A stretch of DNA of 64,000 bases from Verrucomicrobiota bacterium (GTDB lineage: Bacteria > Verrucomicrobiota > Verrucomicrobiia > Opitutales > UBA953): the NCBI GenBank assembly GCA_003569205.1, contig BGOK01000008.1, positions 1 to 64,000 on the forward strand. The letters run 5' to 3'. Positions 35,467-44,901 of this stretch are shown piece after piece. The position numbers and the translations under genes are program-made. Numbering within the stretch: the first letter of the stretch is position 1; each line of letters opens with the position of its first letter. The notes under the pieces were generated by a model that saw only the letters and a list, made by a program, of their open reading frames with translations, was not told the DNA's origin and made no database searches.

Positions 35467-36759
35467 CTACCTTAAAGCGCGGACGGCGGCCGGCTGGCCA
35501 CTGGGGCTATCGCCTTTGACGACCGGGGGCTTCCCGATGATAACCTGCTCGTCGTCCGCCGGCGGATTACCGCCCGTCCGCAACCACTCGACCATCTTGA
35601 TCTGCCCACCGGAGGCCAGTACGCAGCGATTGAAAATCGGTTGCGGCTCCACCTGCGTCGAGAAGAGGTAGAGGCGGGGCCCGCGGCCGGACTTCGCCCC
35701 CGCGAAGGCATTGACGAGTTCATCCTCCCAATGCTTCTCCGCTGGCTTGCGGTCATCGGTCGGCAGGTTCGATCGCATGCCATCACTGTAAACGATGGTG
35801 GAGTTGCGGGTCGAAGATGTATCCGGCTTCTCCCCCTTCGGGCTACGATACTGCGTCACGCCGTCCTGGAAGTCGGAGAAGATAACAATGCCGTCGTAAT
35901 GCTTTTCGCTGCGGAGGATGTCAATCCACGCCCCCACGCAACCCGTGCGGAAGTTATCGTCGTATTGTTTAAAGATACGCTTCCCGGTGGCGGTGAGTTT
36001 ATCGGGGTCGGTCGCACGCACGGGGGCCGAGCCCGCCCGCCCCGTCGCGCCTTTATACTTAAGTCCACCGATGATGGTATCGTCCTTCACGTTCGTCCAG
36101 ATGCCGGCATAAAGGAAAACGTCGGCGTCGGGAAACTGCTTGCGGATCTCCCCTTCCACGCGGTCCAAGTAGCGCGCCATCGAGCGGGAGGCATCGAGGA
36201 AGACGGCTACTTTCGTCGCGTTAATCTTCGCGCCCATGACGGGCTTACCGACAAAATTACGTGCGTTGCCGACGCCGATACCCTTCCCCGAGCCGATACC
36301 ACCCCCGGAACCGCCACCAAAACCTTTGGAGGTGGAACCCGACAATTTGGTATTCAAGGTGTCCGCCATCTTGCTCATCGGGAGCTCTGGCAGCGCAATC
36401 GTCGATGTAGGGTTTTTAGAGGTAATGCGCGCAACGGTCTTCGCCGTCGCCTGAGCTTTTTTCTGCTGCAGGTTGTGCTCCAAAATCCTCGCTCGGTCCC
36501 CGTTGGCGCCACCGCCCGCACCCGTCGCCATGAATTCGGGTTGCTTGACCCGCTGCTCCTTCATCACGGAGATGACCCAGACGAACGCAATGAGCAGTAA
36601 AATCAGGTGGACGCCTAAAGAGACCATCAGTCCGCGGCTGGTCAAGAGGTGCGCCCAGAGTATCCGCAGCGCTCCCAAGAACCCGTCCCGGCGCCAGGAC
36701 ACGTCCAACGGGGCTTCGGTTGGCCGCGAGCGCAGCAAGGGTTTCCGTTCGGCGGTCAT
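35467..36759 (-). CDS. Membrane-anchored Gly-rich protein with vWA domain
   Basis: 430 residues. Order: cytosolic Arg-rich start, one membrane helix (about 45-65), a conserved linker (FMATGAGGGANGDRA, then TAKTVARITSKNPTSTIALP), a Gly-rich tract (about 144-165, SKGFGGGSGGGIGSG), then a von Willebrand A domain with MIDAS motif DASRS at 189-193 and IVIFSDFQDG. The first ~170 residues match the paralogue at 44,902-46,197, whose C-terminal domain is different. Probably periplasmic; the membrane-plus-Gly architecture resembles energy-coupling or scaffold proteins. Function unknown. Confidence 0.75.
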   Translation of the reverse strand: MTAERKPLLRSRPTEAPLDVSWRRDGFLGALRILWAHLLTSRGLMVSLGVHLILLLIAFVWVISVMKEQRVKQPEFMATGAGGGANGDRARILEHNLQQKKAQATAKTVARITSKNPTSTIALPELPMSKMADTLNTKLSGSTSKGFGGGSGGGIGSGKGIGVGNARNFVGKPVMGAKINATKVAVFLDASRSMARYLDRVEGEIRKQFPDADVFLYAGIWTNVKDDTIIGGLKYKGATGRAGSAPVRATDPDKLTATGKRIFKQYDDNFRTGCVGAWIDILRSEKHYDGIVIFSDFQDGVTQYRSPKGEKPDTSSTRNSTIVYSDGMRSNLPTDDRKPAEKHWEDELVNAFAGAKSGRGPRLYLFSTQVEPQPIFNRCVLASGGQIKMVEWLRTGGNPPADDEQVIIGKPPVVKGDSPSGQPAAVRALR

Positions 36760-36854
36760 CGTTGGGGACTTTCTAAGCGGGCCCCTCCCTCACTCAATCC
36801 CCACGTCACTCCGACACCAAAGCGTCACCCATACGTAAGATTCGCTACGGATAC

Positions 36855-37265
36855 TCAAACCTTTCGGCTCAGCTTCGGCCGACGCCTAACAACGGGCTTC
36901 AAAGGGGCCTCGAGTTCCGCTAACCGCGCCGCCACTAGGTCGCCCAGTAAGTGCGCATCGGGACGCCAGTCTACGGGCACGAGGAAACAGTGCTTCCGCA
37001 CCACGTAAGCGCTGAGGCGCGAACGGAAGGCGACGATACTACGCTCACTCCACGGGGCGAGCGTGAGGTGCTGCTTGTAGGCACAGAGCCCAAAGATGTA
37101 CTCATGGCCGCGCTTGATCTGCGGTACGTTCCAGGCGATGACCACCTGCAAATCGGTAAACTGCCCGAGGATAGTCGCAATCGTCGCGCGCAGGGTAGCC
37201 GCCTTGGTTTCGTCCAAGTTCGCAAGATAACCTTCCACGGTCTGCGGGCGGCCGTGAGCATTCAT
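36855..37265 (-). CDS. DUF1801 family protein
   Basis: 136 residues. The pattern TVEGYLANLDETKAATLRAT, then AWNVPQIKRGHEYIFGLCAY and KQHLTLAPWS, fits the YdhG/DUF1801 alpha-beta fold, whose members include proteins described as iron-chaperone-like. Cytosolic. Starts 4 bases inside the end of the phytase-like gene, so the two are translationally coupled. Confidence 0.75.
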   Translation of the reverse strand: MNAHGRPQTVEGYLANLDETKAATLRATIATILGQFTDLQVVIAWNVPQIKRGHEYIFGLCAYKQHLTLAPWSERSIVAFRSRLSAYVVRKHCFLVPVDWRPDAHLLGDLVAARLAELEAPLKPVVRRRPKLSRKV

Positions 37266-38890
37266 CGCACAGGCGGGGCGTATCCGGGCAGGGTCACTCG
37301 GTAGACGAGGATGCGGTTAGGCGTCTCGACGATTTCCATCCCGGGCTGCGGGGAGGTCGCGTCGTACGATTTACCCAACATCGTACCCGCCGCCGTCAGG
37401 AAGTCGTTATCGTTACCGACCAAAAGAAAGTAGTCGTCGGGATAGGCCCGATCTAAACAGGAGACGATGGCGAGCGCCTCCCACTTGGCCGATAGCGAGG
37501 CGGGGGAAATCACCCCCACGCGATGCCCCTCGGCGGCGGCTTTCGCCACGCCGGCCGGACCGACGGCGTTAAGGTCCAAGCCGAACCGCGCTAACTGCAC
37601 CGGGTTGAGAAGGTTTACGAACTCCGTGCCCGTGGCGGCGGTCAAGCCATAGGCCGGCGCCAAGGTCGGGCCGCTACCTCGAACCGCGGGGACGTAACCG
37701 GATTCATAGGTCGTCCCAACGAGGTTAGTCGCTGCACGCGTACTCACCAACAAGACGCTTTTATAAATGTGCGGGGCCGCAGCGTACCCTACGGCAGCCG
37801 CGTCGGGAGCGTAGTCTGACTTACCCGAACCACTCCCGCTACTGTCGCGCGCCAAAATAAGAAAGTCCGTACGACTTAAGGCTATCAACTCCGACTGGGC
37901 CGCCGACTTGTTCGCAGGCTTACCCAGACCAGCTGTGTTAAAAGTAGGAAGTTCGACCAAGTAATGGCCGACCGGCTGGTGGGGCGTGGACTCCGCTTGA
38001 AGGTCATAAACGACCAACCGCGCGTAGGCCCGATTGTTCTCTTCCTCGGTCGGACAATCCTGCCGCAGCGCCCCTTGGAGCATCGCCACGAGGTAGCGAC
38101 CGTCGGGAGTAACGTCCACGCCTTCGTAGCCTTGATTATCGCGCCGTCCGCCGGTCTGGACCTCCACGGCCTTCATATCAGTAGTGAAGCCGGAGAACTT
38201 CTTTGCCTCGAAGCGCGGCAAGAAGGCGTTCGGCGGCGTCAGGAGTCCGAGCATCCGACCCTGCGGAGAGAGATGGTAAATCGTCGCGCCATATTCATCC
38301 GAGAGATAGAAAGTGCCATCGGGATGTCGGCCCAAGCCCTCCGCATCGATGGCAAACTTACCGTGGCGGACTGGCACCGGCGAGAATCCCTGCAGGGTGT
38401 CTTCGCGGGGGTCGAGGCCAGTCGTCACGTTGCCTTTGAAATCCAAAAGGGTTCGCGTCGCCTTGAAGGCGAGCGTCAGGTTAGGCGTGAGGACTGGGTC
38501 GCGCCCGTAGTCGGGGCGGAACGTAAGCTCGAAGCGCTGCAGACGCGCTGGGTAATCGACCGTGCCGTGCACGTTATAGCCACGGTCGGGTAAGGTGAAC
38601 AGCGTCCCCCCGAAACTGCCGTCGGCGTTCCGACGCCAAGTCTGGGGGTCGATCTTGAAAGACGAAAACGACCCAAGGCTATCGCCGCGCTCATCCAACG
38701 CGCCCACCGCGAGCTGGCCGACCCCGACCAGGCCTTTATTCACGAACTTTACCCCACCCAGCCAGACCGGCTTAGCCTGACCCACGGGGGTCGGATCTAG
38801 ATTAGGCGTCGGATAGGTGGTCGCCCCGCCCACCGCCATCGCCGAGGTCAGGAGTAAGGCAAGCGCGCGGAGGGCGTGGCTTCTTAACAT
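37262..38890 (-). CDS. Secreted esterase-like phytase-family protein
   Basis: 542 residues with a signal peptide. The family of esterase-like phytase proteins forms a beta-propeller; recognisable parts are LPDRGYNVHGTVDYPARLQR, EGLGRHPDGTFYLSDEYG and YEGVDVTPDGRYLVA. Likely exported and possibly able to hydrolyse phosphate or carboxylic esters; substrate unknown. It could help phosphate supply together with the adjacent phosphonate operon, but no regulatory link is visible. Confidence 0.8.
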   Translation of the reverse strand: MLRSHALRALALLLTSAMAVGGATTYPTPNLDPTPVGQAKPVWLGGVKFVNKGLVGVGQLAVGALDERGDSLGSFSSFKIDPQTWRRNADGSFGGTLFTLPDRGYNVHGTVDYPARLQRFELTFRPDYGRDPVLTPNLTLAFKATRTLLDFKGNVTTGLDPREDTLQGFSPVPVRHGKFAIDAEGLGRHPDGTFYLSDEYGATIYHLSPQGRMLGLLTPPNAFLPRFEAKKFSGFTTDMKAVEVQTGGRRDNQGYEGVDVTPDGRYLVAMLQGALRQDCPTEEENNRAYARLVVYDLQAESTPHQPVGHYLVELPTFNTAGLGKPANKSAAQSELIALSRTDFLILARDSSGSGSGKSDYAPDAAAVGYAAAPHIYKSVLLVSTRAATNLVGTTYESGYVPAVRGSGPTLAPAYGLTAATGTEFVNLLNPVQLARFGLDLNAVGPAGVAKAAAEGHRVGVISPASLSAKWEALAIVSCLDRAYPDDYFLLVGNDNDFLTAAGTMLGKSYDATSPQPGMEIVETPNRILVYRVTLPGYAPPVR

Positions 38891-38979
38891 CCCCTAACGA
38901 TGGGTCGCGCACTCTCCGCTGAACAGGCTACACTCTGTCAACTTCCCGTGACGATTGTGTCAGGAGTGTGACAGCATGG

Positions 38980-40113
38980 TCAGCTCAACGGGGCACCGAC
39001 GGCCGCAATCTCCTCCGCCAAGCCGAATGACATCGTCATGCCCGCTCCACCCAGGGCATTCACGAGCGTGACGCCAGGCATGGGGTTCAAGACGAGTTCG
39101 GACTTACCAGCCAGCTTCGGATAGTAGCCTGTCCAATGCTCGGCGATGCTCCGCTCCGGAATGCATGCGAACTCATCGAGATAAGCCAACACGAGGCGAT
39201 CGAGGGCCTCGCGCTGGAAGGGGTCATGGGTCGCCCCATACTCATGCGTGTCGCCCAAAGTCAGGCCGCCATCGCCGTTTTGGGAAACCAAGACGTGCAC
39301 ACCCCAGCGCATCTCTTCGGCCCGCGCCTGCGCGAAATGCTGCTTCAGTTCGGCCAACGAGGGGCAGAGCGCAAACGCGTCGTAATGCGCCAAGGTCAGG
39401 CCAGCACACAAGGCCGGACCCAACTTCCACCCCGCCGGCTGCGGAGCCGTGCGGAGCATTTGTAATTTACAAACGGTGACACCGGCCGCCGCCAGCTCGC
39501 GGGGGAAAAGGGTCCGGAGGTCGGGACCACTGCAGACGAAGATCTGGTCCGCGGCCGCACGCGTCCCATCCGCAAAGGTCACCGCGCCTGGCTCGACGCG
39601 CGTGGCAACGAGGCCGAAGCGGAACTGGACCGCCGCACGTTCACTCAGCCAGCGGACAATCGCCGCCGGAGCGGTCCGCGGGTTGACGGTGTGCTCATGC
39701 GGGCTGAAGAGTGCACCGGCTAATTTCTCCGTCCGTACGGCCGGACTGCGCCGACCCGCTTCTTCTGGCCCGAGGACTTCGATACCCTTACCGAAGGCCG
39801 CCGCAAACTCTCGCAAGACGCGGAGCTCCAAGTCGGAATGCGCTAAGGTCAACGACCCGGTGGTGTGAATCTCCACCCCCGCTTCGGTGGCGAGTTCGTT
39901 CCAAATCTGGGCGCTCTGCCGAGCCCGCTCAAAGCGAGTCCCGGGGGGCTGGCCGACTGGCCAGACGAGTCCAAAATTACGAATGGTGGCACCGACGGTA
40001 CGGTCTTCGCGGTCCACGACGAGGACACTCCGGCCACGGATGGCGTGGCTCCGGGCTAACGCTAGGCCGACAATACCGGCTCCGATGACAATGACGTCGT
40101 AGGGTTGGCTCAT
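38980..40113 (-). CDS. FAD-dependent oxidoreductase of phosphonate loci
   Basis: 377 residues, DAO-type flavoprotein. FAD-binding GAGIVGLALARSHAIRG at the N-terminus, NFGLVWPVGQPPG soon after, and NALGGAGMTMSFGLAEEIA at the C-terminus. It fits the TIGR03364-type family, which accompanies phosphonatase-like hydrolases and is thought to deaminate an aminophosphonate oxidatively to the aldehyde. It is the last gene of the operon and overlaps the dehydrogenase gene by 4 bases. Confidence 0.82.
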   Translation of the reverse strand: MSQPYDVIVIGAGIVGLALARSHAIRGRSVLVVDREDRTVGATIRNFGLVWPVGQPPGTRFERARQSAQIWNELATEAGVEIHTTGSLTLAHSDLELRVLREFAAAFGKGIEVLGPEEAGRRSPAVRTEKLAGALFSPHEHTVNPRTAPAAIVRWLSERAAVQFRFGLVATRVEPGAVTFADGTRAAADQIFVCSGPDLRTLFPRELAAAGVTVCKLQMLRTAPQPAGWKLGPALCAGLTLAHYDAFALCPSLAELKQHFAQARAEEMRWGVHVLVSQNGDGGLTLGDTHEYGATHDPFQREALDRLVLAYLDEFACIPERSIAEHWTGYYPKLAGKSELVLNPMPGVTLVNALGGAGMTMSFGLAEEIAAVGAPLS

Positions 40114-41210
40114 AACTGCGTATTGATGAAATTTTGCCCACGGGCACCGCTGGCGGCGGTCCGGAGGATTTCAGCGGTCTCCGCTGCGGAAACGCCGTAG
40201 GCGGTGAAACTACAATCCACGCCCACCACCTCCAGAAAGCTCCGCAACGCCCCGGACGGATTACTTTCTTGCGGGCCAAAGATTTCCGCTAAGACGGCAT
40301 CGCGACTCGGCGAGACGCCTTGGGCCATCGACCAGACGAGGGGCAAGGAAAAGGAACAGGCAATCCCATGCGGGACGCCGTGCCGCAGGGTCAATGGGTA
40401 CGAGATGGCATGGGCCAACGCGGTCTTAGTATTCGAGAAGGCCAAGCCCGCCAAGAGACTGGCCCGCGACACTTCCGTGCGGAGTGCCAAGTTGCGCGGG
40501 TCCGCCAGAAGCCGCGGGAGCGACGCAATCATGGTGCAAGCAGCTTCGACAGCCAAGGCGTCGGAAACGGGGTTAGCGTTCCGATTCCAAATCGCCTCCA
40601 AGGCGTGCGATAAGGCGTCCAGCGCGCTTACCCGTGTCACGCTGTCTGGCAGCGTCAAGGTCAGGGCGGGATCCACCAAGGCAACCTCCGACCATAAGGC
40701 TTCCGTGTGAAGCGAAAGTTTAGTCGGAGCGGTCGCCGCGCGGTCCCATAGGGTCGCCCAAGGGGTGACTTCGCTACCCGTGCCCGCCGTGGTCGGAATA
40801 GCGATTAAGGGCAGGGCGTGTGCCGTCGGAGGGGTCTGCCCCGCCCGCAAGGCGGCCAAGGTTTCCGCAAACGCACCCGACGGCGGACGGCTCAAGAGAA
40901 CCTTAGCGGAATCGATGGTCGAGCCACCGCCGATGGCCACGACGACGGCCTCGGAATAGCGGGACCAGAAATCGGCGTAATGGGCTTCCATCCACGCCAC
41001 CCCGGGGTTGGGTTCAGTATCCGTGATGACGCCGCGGAGTTGCGCGCCTAAGAGGGACCGTACCGTCGGCAGCAGGCCCGTTGCCTCCGCCTCTGGGAAC
41101 GTAATCACCACGGCGGGGCGACCGCGCAGCACTTCCGGTAACAGCGCGAGCGCACCGACGCCAAAACGGACGTCGACCGGGTTGCGGTAGCGGAGGGTAG
41201 CGGAGGCCAT
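40110..41210 (-). CDS. Iron-containing alcohol dehydrogenase of phosphonate loci
   Basis: 366 residues. Family blocks: AIGGGSTIDSAKVLL (NAD-binding), AIPTTAGTGSEVTPWATLW, DALSHALEAIWN with metal ligands and the GVPHGIACSFSLP His. Fits the iron-type dehydrogenase group found near phosphonate transport genes. Could interconvert a phosphono-alcohol and its aldehyde. Coupled by overlap to phnE (1 base) and the FAD enzyme (4 bases). Confidence 0.85.
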   Translation of the reverse strand: MASATLRYRNPVDVRFGVGALALLPEVLRGRPAVVITFPEAEATGLLPTVRSLLGAQLRGVITDTEPNPGVAWMEAHYADFWSRYSEAVVVAIGGGSTIDSAKVLLSRPPSGAFAETLAALRAGQTPPTAHALPLIAIPTTAGTGSEVTPWATLWDRAATAPTKLSLHTEALWSEVALVDPALTLTLPDSVTRVSALDALSHALEAIWNRNANPVSDALAVEAACTMIASLPRLLADPRNLALRTEVSRASLLAGLAFSNTKTALAHAISYPLTLRHGVPHGIACSFSLPLVWSMAQGVSPSRDAVLAEIFGPQESNPSGALRSFLEVVGVDCSFTAYGVSAAETAEILRTAASGARGQNFINTQL

Positions 41211-41992
41211 TAGATTTGTCGGCGACGCAGGATGGAAGAGGCCCAGTCAGTCAGGGAGACCAAGATGATAATTAAAATGAGCACCGCGCAAGTCTGCGCA
41301 TACTGGAAGCTACGAAGGAGTTCATATAACACTACCCCGATACCACCCGCCCCGACCATGCCGACGACCGAAGCGGACCGAATATTCGATTCGAGGCGAT
41401 AAAGCGCATAGGAAATCCATAGCGGCATGACTTGAGGGAGAACGCCGTAGATAATCTCTTCTAAAGCGTTGGCCCCGACGGCGCGGACGCCTTCCACCGG
41501 CCGCGGGTCAATGGCTTCAACCGCTTCCGCGAAGAGCTTGCCCAACACACCAGTGGTGTGAATCCACAGCGCTAAGACACCAGCAAAGGGGCCCAGGCCA
41601 ACCACCACGATGAAGAGCATGGCGAAGACCATCTCGTTGATTGCCCGACAGGCGTCCAACCAGCGCCGCATCGGCAAACGCACCCACGCCGGGGCGATGT
41701 TTTCCGCACTCAGTAAACCACAGGGAATGGCGCAGAGGACCGCCAGGATTGTCCCCCAGACGGCGATATGCACGGTGATGATCGTCTCTTCGAGGTAGAC
41801 GCGCCAGTCCCGGAAATCCGGCGGGAAAAATTCCTGCGCATACTTCCAGGCATTACCGAGGCCACTGACCAAGGCCACCGGCCGGATATCCGCCCCACGC
41901 CAGGCCCAAACCAAAAAGAGCAGCAAGCCCGCCCAGAGGAATAACTCCAGGAGGCTGCGGCGCACCGGCGGCTGGATTGGCGCGGGCTGCAC
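41210..41992 (-). CDS. phnE: Phosphonate ABC transporter permease PhnE
   Basis: 260 residues with about six membrane helices. The permease coupling loop is [20 protein letters not shown] and the PhnE-type ending [15 protein letters not shown] is clear. Inner-membrane channel of the PhnCDE importer. Three bases separate it from phnD. Confidence 0.93.
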   Translation of the reverse strand: MQPAPIQPPVRRSLLELFLWAGLLLFLVWAWRGADIRPVALVSGLGNAWKYAQEFFPPDFRDWRVYLEETIITVHIAVWGTILAVLCAIPCGLLSAENIAPAWVRLPMRRWLDACRAINEMVFAMLFIVVVGLGPFAGVLALWIHTTGVLGKLFAEAVEAIDPRPVEGVRAVGANALEEIIYGVLPQVMPLWISYALYRLESNIRSASVVGMVGAGGIGVVLYELLRSFQYAQTCAVLILIIILVSLTDWASSILRRRQI

Positions 41993-41995
41993 AGT

Positions 41996-42949
41996 TTAGC
42001 GGGCGGCCGCTTCAAGCTCCGCCTGGCGGCGATCCAAGGCCTCCAAGCGCGCCGCGCGATCAGTCGGCGAGAGATCAGGGTCGGCCTTAACCTTAAATTT
42101 TTCTAGAGTAACGGAAGTCAGGCGCACGGGAATGAGCTGCCGGTTATCCGAAGGGCGGAAGCCGGAAATCTGCTGTAGGCGAGAGAGGATAGCCTTCTCG
42201 CGTTCATCCTTACCGTAGCTAAAGACGAAATCGCGGATTTTCTTCTTCGTGGCATCGGGCAGGTCGCGGCGCCAAACGATGGGGTCGGAGGGAATGGGCT
42301 TCGAGGTCCAGAGCACGCGGACCTGTGCATGGGACTCCGGATTGGAGATCTGGAATTTTTCCAAGCCGACGCTGTAGTTCGTGGCGACATCCACTTGCTT
42401 GTTCACCACGGCCAAAAGGTTGCCGCCGTGGGAGGAGCTGCGCGTGATGCGGAAGGCTTGGCGGACATCGAGGCCGCGGGGGGCAAATAATTCGCAGAGG
42501 GGGACGAGCGTGCCGGAGGTGGATTGGGGATCGCCCATGCCAAAGCTCAGCTCCTTCGCCTGCGCGAACATGTCCTCAATCGTCTTCAAGCGGCTATCAC
42601 GATGGGTGATGATGACGGAGGTGTAGCCCGTCCGGCCGGCTTGGTCGATGAACTGCGCGAAGACTTCGCCATCCGCGCGGTCGACCGACTCGATGGCCGC
42701 CTTGGCCCCTAACCAAGCGAGTTGAATCTTACTGAAGCGCATGGCTTCGACGAGGCCGGCGTAATCAGTGGCAAAGAAGCCTTTGATTTCGAGGCCCGTG
42801 CCCTTGGACATGTCTTCTAGGAAGGGATTCCAGTTTTGCTTCAGCGCCGACGAGGCGTCGGTGCCGAGGATACCGAAGCCGATTTCTTCAGCCGCGACGG
42901 TGGAGACGCCGGCCAGGGCTAACAGGAGGGAGCGGAGGAGGGTTTTCAT
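41996..42949 (-). CDS. phnD: Phosphonate-binding periplasmic protein PhnD
   Basis: 317 residues with a signal peptide. The PhnD pattern is clear: FGILGTDASSALKQNWNPFL, GLVEAMRFSKIQLAWLG, SFGMGDPQSTSGTLVPLCEL and SKPIPSDPIVWR. Binds phosphonates (or related anions) in the periplasm and delivers them to PhnE. Overlaps phnC by 4 bases. Confidence 0.93.
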   Translation of the reverse strand: MKTLLRSLLLALAGVSTVAAEEIGFGILGTDASSALKQNWNPFLEDMSKGTGLEIKGFFATDYAGLVEAMRFSKIQLAWLGAKAAIESVDRADGEVFAQFIDQAGRTGYTSVIITHRDSRLKTIEDMFAQAKELSFGMGDPQSTSGTLVPLCELFAPRGLDVRQAFRITRSSSHGGNLLAVVNKQVDVATNYSVGLEKFQISNPESHAQVRVLWTSKPIPSDPIVWRRDLPDATKKKIRDFVFSYGKDEREKAILSRLQQISGFRPSDNRQLIPVRLTSVTLEKFKVKADPDLSPTDRAARLEALDRRQAELEAAAR

Positions 42950-43770
42950 TGGGTGGAGGCTAAATCTTCAGGGGCATCGAGGAGTTCCTCGACGGCGGTG
43001 CCGTAGAGGCCGCGGAGCGTCTCGGCGGTCAAGGCATCCGCCTGGCCGTCATGGACGACTTCCCCGTCGCGGAGTGCGACGACGCGCTGGCAGAAGCGGC
43101 GGGCATAGGCGACTTGATGCAGCGACACGACCACGGTAACGCCATGCTCGCGATTAATCCGGGCCAGGATTTCCATGACATTACGCGCGCTTTCTGGGTC
43201 GAGCGAAGCGATGGGTTCATCGGCCAAGATGACGCGCGCCTGCTGAACGAGGCAGCGGGCGATGGCCACGCGTTGTTGCTGACCGCCAGACAGGGTACTG
43301 GCCCGCCGGTCGGCGAAATCAGCCAAGCCCACGGCTTCGAGTGCCGTGCGGGCCGCTTGGATTTCCTCGGCCGAGAAATTACGGAAAACACTCCGCCAAA
43401 AAGGCACGCGGGCCAACAGGCCGATGAGGACGTTGGTGAGCACGTCGAGCCGCCCGACCAAGTTGAACTGCTGGAAGATACAGCCGATTTCAGAGCGGCG
43501 CACCCGCACGTCCGAGACAATCCGGCCGTCGGCCTGGATGAGGCCAGCGCCAATGGTGATCGGGCCCGAACCAGCATCTGCAGCCATGAAGCCCGGCAGG
43601 AGCCGCATCAAGGTGGACTTACCGGAGCCAGAGGCACCGAGGAGCGCGACGCATTCACCAGGAGCGACTTCCAAACTTAAAGCCCGCAAGACTGGACGGC
43701 CGGGGACGTAGGATTTGGAGACTTCACGCAGGGAAATCCCCGCGCCCCTCGACTGGTGACTATCGGGCAT
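42946..43770 (-). CDS. phnC: Phosphonate ABC transporter ATPase PhnC
   Basis: 274 residues from the ATG at 43,770; the long frame to 43,977 runs over phnX and is rejected. Walker A GASGSGKST (about 45-53), Q-loop FQQFNLV, signature LSGGQQQR, Walker B VILADEP and switch His in SLHQV. Drives phosphonate import. Its ATG overlaps the phnX stop by one base (TAATG), so the two are coupled. Confidence 0.93.
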   Translation of the reverse strand: MPDSHQSRGAGISLREVSKSYVPGRPVLRALSLEVAPGECVALLGASGSGKSTLMRLLPGFMAADAGSGPITIGAGLIQADGRIVSDVRVRRSEIGCIFQQFNLVGRLDVLTNVLIGLLARVPFWRSVFRNFSAEEIQAARTALEAVGLADFADRRASTLSGGQQQRVAIARCLVQQARVILADEPIASLDPESARNVMEILARINREHGVTVVVSLHQVAYARRFCQRVVALRDGEVVHDGQADALTAETLRGLYGTAVEELLDAPEDLASTQ

Positions 43771-44486
43771 TACGTGTGGAGGCTGAGCCCGAGCACGGCG
43801 GGGACGGCGGTCAACGCGCTGACCAGATGCGTCGGACGGAGGGGGTCGAGTTGCTCGCGGGTATGGCTGGGGCCAGCGATGGCAATGTTCCAGCCCACCG
43901 CGGCGGCGCGGCCTTCCCCGATATCGCTTGGGGTATCGCCGACGTGCGCACACTGCCGGGAGTCGGTCACGCCACAACGGCGCATGGCTTCCAAGAAGAG
44001 GTCGGCGGCGGGGCGGCCGTGAGGAACTTCATCGCTGGTCACAACCGCATCCAAGGTGGCGGGGACGCTCCAGCCCAAGCGGGCCAGGATGATATCGACG
44101 GTGGGTCGCGAGAAGCCCGTGTCTAAGGCGACCTTAATCCCGCGGTGTCGCAGGGCAGCGAAGATCTCCGCAGCCCCTTCCGCCGCACGGACGGAGGGGT
44201 GGGTGCGGTAATGCTCGTTGATGGCGTGCAGGAAATCGCGGTGGATTTCACTGACCAAACTAGGGGTGACCGCGCGGCCGACGCCCCGTTCCAACGAAAG
44301 GGCGGCGAGCTCGGCAATCGCCACGGGCTTGGCCATCCCCATCCGCGTATTGGCCAACGCGTCGTCGCAATAATAGCCAGCCGTCCGCAGGGCATCGGCC
44401 AGGCAACGCGCGACGTCGCTATTGTCGTGCACCGTGGTACCCGCCATATCGAAAACCACCAGTAGCGGGTGCGCGAGTTTTGCCAT
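43770..44486 (-). CDS. Phosphonatase-like hydrolase (PhnX-like)
   Basis: 238 residues from the ATG at 44,486; the longer frame begins in repeat DNA. HAD fold with the phosphonatase version of motif I, FDMAGTTV (nucleophile Asp13), and the cap lysine Lys53 in MGMAKP that forms the Schiff base in phosphonoacetaldehyde hydrolase. GHRPAAD-like and HVGDTPSD blocks complete the site. No phnW aminotransferase is present; the operon instead has an FAD oxidoreductase, as is usual for the TIGR03351 branch. Predicted to break the C-P bond of phosphonoacetaldehyde or a close relative. First gene of the operon. Confidence 0.85.
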   Translation of the reverse strand: MAKLAHPLLVVFDMAGTTVHDNSDVARCLADALRTAGYYCDDALANTRMGMAKPVAIAELAALSLERGVGRAVTPSLVSEIHRDFLHAINEHYRTHPSVRAAEGAAEIFAALRHRGIKVALDTGFSRPTVDIILARLGWSVPATLDAVVTSDEVPHGRPAADLFLEAMRRCGVTDSRQCAHVGDTPSDIGEGRAAAVGWNIAIAGPSHTREQLDPLRPTHLVSALTAVPAVLGLSLHT

Positions 44487-44901
44487 GCCCCCATCGTACA
44501 CTCTATTCGTCACAGACCTGTGCCAACCCCGTGACTCTTCCGCACCCGGGGTCTCTATGCCTCCTACCTCGGGTAGGGTTGGCACTGCTTGCGGTCCTAA
44601 TTGCCTCTCGCGAGCAACGCTCGCGGGTAGGGGCAAGGCTCTGCCTTAAGATATCCATGGGCATCGGGTTGTGGGTACCGGGTATAGGGAAGTGCTGCGG
44701 CCTTTGGCCGCTTGTGCATGCCTCGCATCCTTCCTGGTCCCCCTTTTCAGTTTATGCCTAACCCTTGGTCTTTCGGGTCTGTAATCCGTACTCTGTACTC
44801 GACACAGCACTCCGTGCTTACTTTTGCACCGGCCGCCGGCCGATTTGCACCTTTGCACTTTTCTCGTCTCTCCCCAGTCCCCTAGCGAGCTTCGCTCGCG
44901 C
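44487..44901. repeat. Mosaic intergenic repeat block 4
   Basis: Between the start of phnX and the end of the PA14-like gene. Holds a partial three-hairpin module (about 44,600-44,645), the second copy of the ~150-base unit shared with block 1 (about 44,640-44,790), TGTACTC runs, GCACTTTTGCAC-type units and an AGCGAGC/GCTCGCG hairpin. The phosphonate-operon promoter must be in about 44,487-44,560, where no clear boxes are seen. Confidence 0.75.

Noticed and set aside
43770-43977. Upstream extension of phnC to 43,977
   Set aside because: It would overlap most of the phosphonatase C-terminus in another frame and is Arg/Pro-rich; the ATG at 43,770 overlaps the upstream stop in the usual coupled way.
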